A stretch of DNA of 64,000 bases from Corbicula japonica (lineage: Eukaryota > Mollusca > Bivalvia > Venerida > Cyrenidae): NCBI GenBank assembly GCA_038501625.1, contig JAZAYU010000362.1, positions 403,076 to 467,075 of the forward strand, written 5' to 3'. The notes beneath the pieces are model-generated. The model ran no database searches, had not been told where the DNA came from, and saw only the letters and a list, made by a program, of their open reading frames with translations. The stretch's first letter is position 1. Each line of letters begins with the position of its first letter. The position numbers were made by a program, and so were the translations under genes. Positions 12,909-24,140 of this stretch are shown one piece after another.

Positions 12909-13679
12909 AATTTCTGCTTAATACGGGAATATTAACCCACTTATAAAGCTTTGTGTATTTATGTTTTTTCTGATATATTTCGCAATGTATTGATTGCGGA
13001 AGGTATAGTATCGTATTGTATGGGCGGATTTAACAGTGTTTATCAATGAGATAGGTTAAACATTTCTAATTTTATCAAGGCTATAGGATTGTAGTGGGTG
13101 GGAATACCTGCATTTATCAAGGCGAAATGATATTTATAAAGAAATGGGACAGACTTGAACTTATTTTCAATACAAAGATAACAACGGTTAGGTTAATATT
13201 AACATCATTAGTGTTACGATGGAACATGTTTAAATTTTTAAAGATCAAGAATTTATCGAAATAAAGGTAGAATGAGCATGGTGAGTTTCATGTTGCATAT
13301 GTTTCACTCCAATAACAGTATGCTGAACAAGTTCTGAGAAATTGATTGTTACATGTACTCAGAAACCTTAAACTATTGTAAGTGCTGTCGGAAGAGTACA
13401 AGCTCTGAAATGACTGGTTCCGGTTCGACTCCAGGTCTAGCTGCACGATTAACTCACGTTGTGAAATTTGGTGAACCACGGTAGCATTGCTTGAATGTCT
13501 TTGTTATCCCTTTGTAATTATGTGACGAATTTCTAATTGTTCAGAAAACATCTAGTTACAATAATAGGGTATGATCTCTTAGCGACCCCGTCATGCAGCA
13601 CATTGGAATTGTAAGAAAAATGCCACAAAAGAACGATCAAAATCTATTCTGAAAAGGGACACTTTGCACATAGTCTTGT

Positions 13680-13995
13680 AGAGTCTTGTATGGCAAGTGT
13701 GAGATGTGTGCACCGTTGAACGTGTTTATCAACTAACTTAGTGCCGAAAGATCTTCAAATACTCTGGAAAGACAAATGTGAGATAGGTGCATCATTTATC
13801 GTGTTTATAAACAATTTAGTGCCGATAACGCATCAAAGAATTTGGTAGGGCATGTGTAAGATTGGTGGGTGCACCGTTGAACGTGTTTATGCACTATGTA
13901 GTGCCGATAACTCTTCAGTAATGCCGATATTTCTTCGAAGAATCTGGTACGGCAATTGTGAGATAAATGCCGCGTCAAACTTGTTTAATAAATGG
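13680..13995. repeat. Degenerate tandem repeat, about 80-bp unit, 4 copies
   Basis: The landmark CGTGTTTAT recurs at 13721, 13800, 13882 and (as CTTGTTTA) near 13979. It is accompanied in each unit by a TGTGAGAT(A/G)(G/A)(T/A)G segment and by TAGTGCCGATAA. The last unit carries an extra 20 bp or so. Confidence 0.65.
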
Positions 13996-15701
13996 TACGT
14001 TTAAAACAACAATTAATGAACATAAAACATTAAATAACAGATCTCAGGACAATACAATTATTTTTAAACACTTTCTGAACGTATTCTTCGCACAACAGAA
14101 AAACTTTTAAAACAGGGTTATCGATACCTCGAAAGATACTTTCATAATTATGTTAATATTATTTGTCATTTAACATGACTTTTATGTCAACGATTGTTTT
14201 CTTGAGTTTATGCTGCATGTGGATGCCTTCCGATTAGTATCCAGTAGAGAACTAGTATTATTTGAATGCATGTTTTAATTGGGTATCATGTACTACTGAG
14301 ACCTTTACTAGGTACATGTAATTGAGCAATATTACCAGAACATGTAAATGTCGAATGCAATAACTTTAACGGCATAGATACTTGTACCAGCTTTCTGGAA
14401 CTGTTTCTCATTTATTTACTCTTAACTTTGTTGTTATCAGTTTATAGTTTCAAGCGACTAAGAAGTGTTGGATATAGTTCTGTTCAGTGCTCATGCTAGT
14501 AGATCTACTACATATATTAATAGCAATCTTATATCATAACGCAAACGTTTTCGGGTGCGTTTTGTTGTTGTTTTTGGAAAAGTTTTCATAAATATAATGT
14601 CGGAGTTTTTCATTTTATTTTGCTATCTTCACGCTAATTTGCTAATATAGTGATAAAAAGATCTCACAGGGAGGTCAGTGTAAAACGAAAAGACAAACAT
14701 CTTCAATAGTCAGTACTAAGAGGTTAGAATAAATGAACGTGCATAATTATAAGATAATTACTGCACTAGTTTTTGTTTTCAGGACATTATAACAGATTTG
14801 AGTTTGCTAGTTTAGCATAATACTTAGTAATTTCGCCGTTATAATTAGCAATTATGCCAAATTACCTAACATTTTTTCTTGCGTTATTACATATTTTGCT
14901 TTTGCAGTATAACTTTGGTGATACGGGTTCAGATTAGTATGTTGTATCTTTTTATAAGTGGAAATGACATTTATTGATGCTTACAAGCAAAAAATAAACA
15001 TTAACCCGCCAATACAATTTGTTAATTGTATGCGTTTATCATTCAGCTCAAAAATAACAACAAAGAAACAATTCGTAAGGCAACATATCTGTCAATATAG
15101 CTGTTGTATGTTTTTTCTCCTATCACGGGAAATGATGTTACGTTATATGAGAACATGGAATTCTGAGTACAATAAAAACGCTATCTTTTATGCTTTGCTT
15201 TATTTTTTTTATTGCTCATAAACCAGACTAGTCTCAATAATTCGACGGCAAGCACAGACGCATTATCATACTGACTTTTTATACTGTCATTTCACCATTC
15301 AAATTTAAGTTTGGGATAAGCTACTCATCAACCTCAAAATTAAATAATGTAGATATCTTATGATATTTGGTGAGAATGATGTACATAACTGCTTTATTGA
15401 ATATGTAAACTATTTTTATTTTTTAATAAGGCATCCGTATGTCTTCATTTTCTTTGCGAATTGACTTATCTCAAGATACTAATATATCATTAAGGTCGTC
15501 GATTACCTTACCGTTTTCCTTAATGGAGACATTACGTTTTGTGCGTTTTAGTACCTTGCTTGCAGCATTGTCAAGTATTGGTTAAATTGAAATTAATTCA
15601 CCAAGACAACTAATAAATTAACTCCAACCTACCTAATCTGGTTCGTCAATCATCTTTATCTAAAAACGATAATTTTTAACAATCAGCAGTAACAAATTTT
15701 G
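13996..15701. other. Noncoding AT-rich stretch
   Basis: No supported gene, RNA or mobile element; poly(A/T) tracts and short random frames only. Confidence 0.5.
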
Positions 15702-16157
15702 TAATATCCGTTAATTTGTTTCTATTTATACCTTGAATCTACCTCTGCCACTTACTTGTTATATCCGTTACTTTGTTTCAATTTAAACCTTGACTCTACC
15801 TCTGCCACTTATTTGTTATATCCGTTACTTTGTTTCAATTTATACCTTGAATCTACCCCTGCCACTTACTTGTTATATCCGTTACTTTGTTTCAATTTAT
15901 ACCTTGACTCTACCTCTGCCACTTATTTGTTATATCCGTTACTTTGTTTCAATTTATACCTTGACTCTACCTCTTCCACTTACTTGTTATATCCGTTTCT
16001 TTGTTTCGATATATACCTCGACTCTACCTCTACCACTTACTTGTTATATCCGTTACTTTGTTTCGATTTATACCTCGACTCTACCTCTACCACTTACTTG
16101 TTATATCCGTTACTTTGTTTCAATTTATACCTTGACTCTACCTCTTCCACATTTAAA
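15702..16157 (+). repeat. 57-bp minisatellite, 8 units
   Basis: TTGTTATATCCGTTACTTTG recurs exactly every 57 bp (15757, 15814, 15871, 15928 and so on) with only a few substitutions. Because 57 is a multiple of three and the unit lacks stops in two frames, it produces two overlapping frames of up to 150 codons encoding a 19-residue repeat. I do not regard these as genes: the pattern follows automatically from the unit length and there is no supporting promoter or exon context. Confidence 0.85.
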
Positions 16158-16404
16158 GCTTTGGTCTATCAAAAAAGCCAGAATATAAATCTGAACTTCT
16201 GTATTTAAACAATAATTTTAAAATTTATACTTTATAATTTTAATTAAGTGCTCTTTTTTTAAATGGGTCGATTATGTTGATCATGTTGAATTTTAGTTCG
16301 TCAATATTTAAACATTTCAATGCTTGTTTTTGAATTTTAGGCAAAAAAGAGAAAACATGAGAGCTGCGGCAGTATTTACCTATATCAAAGTTCATTGCTC
16401 CAGC

Positions 16405-16490
16405 CATGAACAGGCTCAATCAAACCGAGCCTGCAATATTTTCATATGTGTCGTTTTCGGAGGCTTTCAAATGTCCATTTTCATCTATCC
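16405..16490 (-). repeat. Fragment of fold-back repeat family
   Basis: Contains CAGGCTCAATCAAACCGAGC followed by a TGCAATATTTTCATA segment and a TTTTCATCTAT end. It matches the right arm of the fold-back element at 62207-62550. Confidence 0.6.
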
Positions 16491-17629
16491 ATATAATAAT
16501 CATTTTCATCTCTGATGCATATGCCAACGAGTCAACAAATACAAACCTCATTTAAGATGAACAACATGCATTTTTATGCGACTTCCTTATGCTATACAAA
16601 CTGCAGAGATTCCGTGAAATAAATAGCTTCGAGAAAAAAGTATTGTCTGAAATTTTCCCCAATGGTTTTCGGTGCAAAGGGGAAGGGGAGGGGTGGGCAT
16701 TGTGGTATGTTCCCAGCCAGCGGCTTCTTCTGAACACACATAGACTGTTTTTGTTTAACTGACAATACCCTTTATTAACTGATCTTTTTGTTAACATCTT
16801 TAAAGACCTTAAAACGAAAGTTAAATATCAGTTTGTCTTGGAACGATACACAGTCCTTACTGGTATTAAAATACTGAGTACACCATACTTCGATTAATAT
16901 TAGGTTGTGTTTTTTTTGGCATTTTCTTATTTATACTATATTTTGTCTAGTGTTTGTTTAATTTTTACATTAACATATTTACTCTTAACTCTTGCTTATT
17001 TACGAAAACTTATGCAGTCGATCTCGCGTTGAAGCCAACGATATAAACAGAAAGACAGACATCTTTAATTGCCAAAATAAAATGGTTAGAATAAATGAAA
17101 AAGCACAATAAATAGATACTGTATTTTTAGGAAATCATTTCTGATAAGAGTATAATTATTTGTCTTTCTCTAAATATAAAACCTGTACGAATAGAACACT
17201 GTCAGGATAATACTACCGATATGCTCTTCTTAGGCACTGTTTCGTTTGTAGAAGAAAAACGAATTCTGTTCCAAATTTCTAACGTTTATTCAGTCCTTTA
17301 AGCAATGGAAAACCATTTGCAATAACAATTATCAATATTCACATTTGGAAAATCCAAATAATATAATTAAACCTTTACCAATAAATGATTATGACTGATA
17401 ATTATTTCTAAATATTTAACAACATATAGGAAAATTTGTAAAAATTTTTAAACGATTTTTCACTGCATAACAGTACCATTTGAACAATGCGCTTGCAAGG
17501 AAGTGCACACTTTACATAGAACGGGTATTTTCATGATTATATTAATTGAAGTGCAAACAGAAATCGTATTATAGATACAGCGCTTTCAGAGCATATTGAT
17601 AAATAATAAACCCAGCCTGAGATGTCGAA
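16491..17629. other. Noncoding AT-rich stretch
   Basis: Nothing supported. A short G-rich run (GGGGAAGGGGAGGGG) occurs at about 16679. Confidence 0.45.
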
Positions 17630-18000
17630 TACATAAAAGTGAAATATGCTTATCAGGAAAGGCCACCTCCAGAAAATACAGCCTCTTCGCTCAGCCAAAA
17701 CAAGGAGAGGAAAATAGAGCATGAGTTATACAATAATCTATTTTAAAATAGACACCGCAACCAATTAACGAAATTGGGAACCCGAGGGGAAACCGCATTG
17801 AAACGGTCAGTGACAAACTATAGTCCATTCGGGGTTTAAACAAGGTTTTAGGGTTCATCAATCCACACTTGCCACAATTGGTCCTCATATGTAAACACAA
17901 GTTAAAGTTGTCTTGGTAAGTTAGCTCCAACCCCCCATCAATTCGACAATTTTGCATGCAAAAGCACAAACATTTGAAACATAAGAAGCTAAAAGCATTG
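17630..18000 (+). repeat. Dispersed repeat family R2, copy
   Basis: Full-length R2 copy with the landmarks AATATGCTTATCAGGAA, AATAGAGCATGAG, CAATTAACGAAA, CCCGAGGGGAAACCGCATTG, GGGTTTAAAC and TTTTGCATGCAAA in the same order as the copies at 6870 and 33370. The minus-strand frames of up to 105 codons across it are not conserved between copies. Confidence 0.75.
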
Positions 18001-19032
18001 TCACGCAAAACGGTGGTACAGGTGAGACATGCTTAATAAGTTTATTTCAATCAATTACACAGAAATAATTGATACTTGCAAGCAATGACAATTTGTCTCC
18101 ACACCGACGTATAAATCTTATTTTATTTTTCTCTGTACACCACTTTGGCTTTTAATTTTGCTAGCGGATTTATCCTTAAGAGTATTTGCCCCATTTTGTG
18201 CGTTTATTCAATATACTGTGTTAATTGTTCCTGCACATCGAACACATAGATGTTTCTGGCAGCCACAGGAAAAACAACTTAACAGAATAATCAACCAACG
18301 TGTGGTAACGTGTGGTAAATCATTTATGAATCCTCGAAAGACAGTATGTGCCATTGAAAGTTATTAGTGTGAAAAAAAAAGAATTTTACGTCATCCTCCA
18401 TAAACTGTCTTAACGTTTTACGCTTGATATTTTTATTAGTGTTTTTATTTGCATTTGTAAAGTGAAAATCCACTTAATATTTTATTTGTTAATTAATATT
18501 CCATTCCTTTAACTGATCTTATTTTCCGATACCGAGACTTGATTGATAACAGAAATAAATTCATTTACGCACGTGTATCACTTCATGTTGAATAGTGCGT
18601 CTGAGTCAGAATAAACACTAGCAAAAACATAAAAGGGACTGGGCACGGCAAATTGAGTCTTCAATTATATTTTTGACATTTTAGTTTTTATATTTACAAT
18701 TATATATTACTTATTCATACTTCTTTCAACCTTATTGAACAGCTATGTAATGTTTTGTGTTTTTTTTTTGCAAAATGCATACTTAATGATGTTGTCTACT
18801 TAACTTTATGACGTCATTTCAAGGAATATTTTCAGAAACTCTTTTTGTGTGAAGCGGCAAAATGAAATCATTATTATAACTACTTTACATCCAACGTGTC
18901 AAAACATAAGGCTGCATTGAATTGAAACACTCTTAACATAAAAAAAACACGCTAAAAGTGATAATACACAAAACATGTAGCCTTTCGTTTGACACGTTTG
19001 ATGAATTTAGTAATTAAAATGTTTAATTTACG
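18001..19032. other. Noncoding AT-rich stretch
   Basis: No supported feature. Confidence 0.45.
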
Positions 19033-19570
19033 TTAAAGGTGGAACGCGACACTTAACGAATTTTCGAATTTCTTTATGAAATTTGGTATGGTATTTATTG
19101 ACGATGACCCCAGCATGAATCCGCAAACAGTTTTCGATTGATCAAATAGTTGTTTAGACATTTGCCTTCAAAGTTAGCTACATTTTTGTATCAATGCCAG
19201 TTTTCTGCAATGACGTCAACGACGCTTGCCGAACACTTTTTCGGGGCTGGCTTAAATTGGGGTTTTCAATTTCATTTGTTCTTTGACAGATGAATCTGGG
19301 CTGAAAATACCTTTCCAGCGATATAAGATTTAACATATTCTGACCAGTTTTGACAACATTCTGTACCGTTAAACGTCGTTTTCGCGTTGAAAATGACATC
19401 GAGTTTTGCATTTTTTCATTCGACGTTTTCAAAATTGTGAAAAATCCCGAATTTAATTTTTGATTTTTTTTACAAATGAATTTTTAAAAAAGCAATTCCA
19501 ATCGAATAAGCGTATAAAATTTGGGGGTCAAATATTGTGCTATTACCATCTTAAGTACCCCTATACCCTT
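19033..19570 (+). repeat. Dispersed repeat family R3, diverged copy
   Basis: A 538-bp sequence starting TTAAAGGTGGAACGCG and ending near ACCCCTATACCC. Start, end, length and internal blocks (GACGTCAACGACG-like, GAAAATGACATCGAGTTTTG, TTTTTTGATTTTTTTT-like, GGGGGTCAAA) correspond to the better-preserved copies at 26240-26476 and 28850-29383. No coding capacity; class unknown. Confidence 0.6.
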
Positions 19571-21206
19571 TGAAAAAATACGTTATTTTTGGAAATTTAA
19601 GAAAAAAATACTTCATTAAATAATACCAGTGCCAAAATACAAAACAGAGGAAGTTGAATTGGATGATAAAATGAAAATAACATCATATATATTAACAATG
19701 AGCATATTATATTTTCTGCGAATCCCGTTTTGTTTAAAAAAAGAGTTTGTATGCTGAGTCGACATGAAATTTAAGCGCTTTATTTGAATAAAACTTTAGA
19801 TGCAAAACTAACAGATAATTTATTAACGTGTAAGGACTTAATTGAATTTCATTGTTAAATTGGAATGTCAACAACTGGGTTTAGCAAGTTCAATATAACC
19901 CGCAGTTGACCCTTTACCAAGATGTTAATTAGCTCTAACATGATTTAGTCACCTTATTCTTGTAGGCAAACAGATTACCCGCATAGCTGGACACTCATGT
20001 TTGGTTAAAATTATTTAAACAATGAAGAGATAATGTCGTCAGAGAAGAAGAAACTAGGAAACAAATTGGTACAATTTAGTTTAAATTATTCCAAGATATG
20101 TCAGTGTAAATTCTATCATTATTATCATAACCGATGTATATTATCATCAATTGAGTTGCAAGCTCAACATGACGACTTTTTTGTAAGAATATTGTGTTGC
20201 GGTAGTGAATTTCAGTTTCCAGAAGGCTTTCAGAGTGACTATATAAGCTTTTTAATGATTTCTGTTTGTCATTTTCAGTGGTCGCTGACTCCTTTATATT
20301 GTGATATTTTCGCTTTTACACTTGAAAAAAACAACAACAACAAACAAACAGCAACAAAAACATAGAGTCCATGAGTATATGTTGAATTAGGTAGGGTGGC
20401 TTAAAGGTTGTTGCCAGTGGCTGTTACCGAAGCTTATCGGCAACTGGATTCTTCTCCCAACAACGGATTGTTTTTTGTGGTATAAAATTACTGCTATTTT
20501 ATATTGATCATCGAAAAGGAATTAATAGTACATGTAAGTTTTGACTGTATGATAATTATATATCTGTATATGACTTCCGATATGAAATATTGTCTAAATC
20601 GGTAACAAAGGTCGTTTGTCATCGCCGCTGAAAGAAAAGCTTTCACATTATCATAGTCGTTCCTTAGTTATCCATTAGCCTTTTCCAAAATGTTTACGAA
20701 CAACTAGACGAGCACTATCATTTGTGTCTGGAATACTGCGAAATCATTTGTTACATTTGATTAAGAAATTGTTATCTTCAAGTTAACGTGCTTACTTACG
20801 GATCACTGGCACGAGAAGACGATAAACGATCTACAGTTGCAGTCAATGAGGAAAACAGAATTTCCATGTTTCCATTGCTAACACAAAATGGTTAGATTAA
20901 TATTAAAGTGCAGTGTGTATATCAATAATGAATGTATACATAAGAAATTATGACTGAAGAGAGAATCATTTTGGTTTTTCTCTTTTGCTGATTTTATTCC
21001 AGAAACGGTCATCGTGCAGTCCTTTACTTAGCTACATCACTATCTGCTTTTGGTTTGTGTGTATACATGTTTTTGCATTTATCTTGAGTTGATAGTTGGG
21101 GGGATGGAGTCAATTTACCAAGTCAACCTACACATGTAAGTTGCTATGAGAAACTAAAAAACTGGTTTGAATCCCAGTATGATTTGTAATTGACTGTTCC
21201 AGTTAC
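19571..21206. other. Noncoding AT-rich stretch
   Basis: No supported gene. The frame at 20033-20365 (plus, 110 codons) ends in a CAA-type low-complexity run and has no family resemblance. Confidence 0.45.
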
Positions 21207-21262
21207 GGAATTTTAAAACCAACGAGCACGACAAATATGAAAATATTGCCGGCTCGCTTTAA
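21207..21262 (+). repeat. Fragment of fold-back repeat family
   Basis: CACGACAAATATGAAAATAT followed by TGCCGGCTCGCTTTAATTGA matches the left arm of the element at 62207-62550. Confidence 0.55.
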
Positions 21263-21597
21263 TTGATGCCGTAAATAGGCATAAATGTTTGGGCATATAC
21301 TATTCGGGCACGATATTGTACATATTAAGGTGAGCATGGAACATTCTGTGAGATATTTTTTCCAGATTATTACAATTCCAGGTTCGCTGGCTTGAAATTC
21401 GTCACTTTTAGATATCGTCCGCTCTCTTTTTCTATTTTGCTGTACAGTACGAAGAAGCATTGCTTTCCATTTTTTAGCTTTTCCTACCTGACACACCTGT
21501 TAAATTATTTTCTAAAACAGTCAATATCTATATCGGCTTAACCTTCGCACGCAAGAAATGAAACAAAATAACATTTTAGTAATACGAGTATAATTGT

Positions 21598-21857
21598 CAT
21601 TTATCCATGTAGGGATAGTTTATAATATTCACAGTCTATTTAAACACATTTTTATTTCAAAACGTTTCGGCCATCGGCCTTCTTCATTTGATATTGCCAC
21701 ATCAAGTTTACATTTTCTTATTATCATAACACACATACAGGAAGTAAAGAGTAATGTTTGTATGACCATATCAATTAATTAATTAATTCATGATTATGCA
21801 ATATCAACTGAAGAAGGCCGATGGCCGAAACGTTTTGAAATAAAAGAGATTAAATAG
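21598..21857. mobile_element. Short Penelope-like insertion with two inverted hammerhead-ribozyme-like cores
   Basis: Exact 14-bp direct repeats ACGAGTATAATTGT flank a 260-bp insert (21584-21597 and 21858-21871), as a target-site duplication would. Inside are two inverted copies of a roughly 45-bp segment with about 110 bp between them. The right copy (plus strand, 21808-21831) reads CTGAAGA, a GGCC-GAT-GGCC stem-loop, then GAAAC, matching the hammerhead core CUGANGA / stem II / GAAA apart from one extra A after CUGANGA. The left copy is on the minus strand at about 21664-21687 and has lost the core C (ATGAAGA). Hammerhead motifs are known from the pseudo-LTRs of Penelope-like retroelements, which also make variable target duplications. 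I therefore infer a severely truncated or nonautonomous Penelope-like insertion. Cleavage site and stems I/III were not resolved. Confidence 0.6.
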
Positions 21858-21998
21858 ACGAGTATAATTGTATTTGAACTTTTTAAAGCATACACCAAAT
21901 TTGAAAAGATACTCTTATCCTATTGGAAATGAACAAACCAGGAAACTTCAAATAAAGTATCATATATAGCGCACTGATATTAGTGGAGTTGGAACTTA

Positions 21999-22793
21999 TT
22001 ATCCCCCGCCGCATAGCGGCGTCCTTTCCTTCTTCGTCCGTCCTTTCGTGCGCGCACATTTCGTGTCCGTTCAATAACTTTTCAACTTCTAGAAGGAATT
22101 TCATGAAACTTTAGGCAAATGTTTCCCCCATCAAGACGACGTGCAGAACCCATGTTCCAACATGACCGGCTCAATGTCAAGGTCACTAGGTCAGATTAAA
22201 GCAAAAATTTTGTTAACGCAATAGAGGTCACATTTTTTGTCCGATTGTCATCTAATTTGGTATGAATATTGATATTGATTATCTCTACTCACATTATTAA
22301 AATCATGTTCTTGAATTGCCCAGGGCCCCCCCCCCCCCTGGGGATTTTAATTTTTTTTCTTTTAAATTCTGTTTTTAACCTTTGATTTTCTACAGTTATC
22401 AACCAGATTTTGACACAAACTTTATTCCATCTTAAAATTCAATCTTTCCTGAACAATTCATTCACTGGTTGTTCAGTGATAAAATTTGAAACAAAAAATT
22501 TAATAGCAGAGTGAAAATTTCAAGTATCAAAATTCCAATATTTCTACCTGTCTTCAGCTATATTTAGATTCAGTCTTAAGATGATATTAGGATGCATTAC
22601 CAGAGGTTATTTCTCTAGTTACTGGTCAATGACCTAATGAACTTTGCTGCTTAGATCTGTGTTATGCAATATTGAGAACTTTTATAAGGTAAATTTTGTC
22701 ATTTTCTATGGATACTGACCAAATAAACTTTCTTACTTTATAGCACTTTGAAAATCAGGCTTTTCTGAATATTTTATTCACTGTTTGTATGTA

Positions 22794-22829
<36 letters not shown>

Positions 22830-23508
22830 GAACACATTTGTAGCACATTCTCAAAATGTTAAGACTAAATTTAAGAGAGGTCTCAGCTGTATACAGTGTA
22901 TGTACACAAACTGGTAAGTTAATTGGAGGTCTCTGAACCCCTGGAATGAATATCATGAAACTTAAGTGAAATGTTTAGTTCATGAACATGATGTGCTGAA
23001 CCCATGTTCCAACCTGGCTGGCTCAAGGTCAAGCCCGCCTGTGGTGTTTGAGCATATTTCGTGTCCGGTCCATAACTTTTTAACCCTTCGAAGGAATTTC
23101 ATGAAACTTTAGTGAGATGTTCTCCCCATCAAGACGACGTGCAGAACCCATGTTCCAACATGGCTGGCTCAATGTCAAGGTCACCAGTGGTGTTTGAAGA
23201 TTTGAACCATGCATTTCGTGTCCAGTTCATGTCTTCTGAACCCCTGGAATGAATATCATGAAACTTAAGTGAAATGTTCAGTTCATGAACCTGATGTGCA
23301 GAACCCATGTTCCAACCTGGCTGGCTCAAGGTCAAGAATGCCTCTGGTGTTTGAGCAGGCCAATACTCTGAAACTTATCTGAACACGACATACCCCTGCA
23401 CTTGAATCGGCTTCCACCTGCTATTGTTTAATTTGCTCTTAACCATCCATAACCTTTCCCACATTCACATCTGCGGCGGGGGATATTGCTGTCGTTCCGA
23501 CTGCCTTG
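21999..23508 (+). mobile_element. Helentron-like nonautonomous element H1
   Basis: The 5' end TTATCCCCCGCCGCATAGCG contains a hairpin (CGCCGC-ATA-GCGGCG). The 3' part has the complementary TGCGGCGGGGGATA at about 23472, then a hairpin GTCG-TTC-CGAC (23491-23501) and the end TGCCTTG|TT. The body holds about four diverged units of roughly 157-160 bp (landmarks ATTTCGTGTCC, TTTCATGAAACTT, CAGAACCCATGTTCCAACAT, GGCTCAATGTCAAGGTCAC), with the first separated from the rest by about 650 bp of unrelated sequence including a poly(C) run. Asymmetric terminal inverted repeats, a 3' hairpin, a minisatellite core and insertion next to T are the described hallmarks of Helentron-associated elements. No Rep-helicase is present, so it would be nonautonomous. 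Assignment is by architecture, not by homology search. Confidence 0.55.
22796..22829. repeat. (CAA)n microsatellite
   Basis: Eleven CAA units inside element H1. Confidence 0.9.
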
Positions 23509-23605
23509 TTTTGTCTTAACCTACCACGTATTACTTTGAAGGGGAACACTGATAAATACAACAACATAACACAAACACAAACATAAACAGTAGAATATTT
23601 TCATT

Positions 23606-23700
23606 CAAATAGATGAAAATGGAACTTTGAAAGCCAACGAACAAGACAAATATGAATTTATTGCAGGCTCGGTCTGATTGAACCTGTTCATGGGCAGTAA
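23606..23700 (+). repeat. Fragment of fold-back repeat family
   Basis: Starts AATAGATGAAAATGGAACTT and includes TATTGCAGGCTCGGTCTGAT and GGGCAGTAATA. It therefore covers both the outer arm and the inner repeat end of the element at 62207-62550. Confidence 0.65.
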
Positions 23701-23763
23701 TAGATCGAGTGCATTTAAAACGGACAGAGGAATGCAGACATCATATTTCAGATTAACTGATTT

Positions 23764-23808
<45 letters not shown>

Positions 23809-23830
23809 GTTGTCGTCGTCGTCGTCGTCA
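23764..23830. repeat. (ATC)n/(GTC)n trinucleotide repeat
   Basis: Fifteen or so ATC units continue into GTC units. The poly-Ser and poly-Asp frames across it are artefacts of the repeat. Confidence 0.9.
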
Positions 23831-23984
23831 TGCATTATGTTCGTAATCTCTTATAGTGAATAGTTTGTATGTTTTATTTGCATTAAAAGAAGTATAATTG
23901 TAAGATCAACAAACGTTTGCTTGGAGCGCAAGTGTAGCTGCAATGGGTATTTATGCGATTGCTAGGGACTTGCAAGACTAATTG

Positions 23985-24140
23985 ATATGGACCTAATAGC
24001 GGTTACTCGAGGCGCTATTTTGGTTGCTATGGACCTTAAGGCGGCTGCTTTAGGTTCGACAGTGGTTGAAATGCATCTTAGGGTGGTTACTTAGGGCTCA
24101 AGACTGGTTTGTCCTGGACCTAACGGTGGTCTATCTAGCG
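23985..24140 (+). repeat. Degenerate short tandem repeat, about 50-bp unit
   Basis: Segments of the type GACCTTA(A/G)GGCGG(C/T)T followed by ACTTAGG recur three to four times with strong divergence. Confidence 0.35.

Noticed and set aside
12940..12948. TATA-like CTTTATAAG upstream of arrestin-like exon B (minus strand)
   Set aside because: It would place transcription start at or within a few bases of the ATG, leaving almost no 5' UTR; AT-rich DNA gives such matches by chance.
15756..16208. 150-codon open frame (plus) and a 132-codon frame overlapping it
   Set aside because: Both result from the 57-bp minisatellite, whose period is divisible by three; no independent sign of a gene.
21203..21496. 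97-codon minus-strand frame
   Set aside because: Its C-terminal part is the fold-back repeat arm and the rest has no family resemblance.
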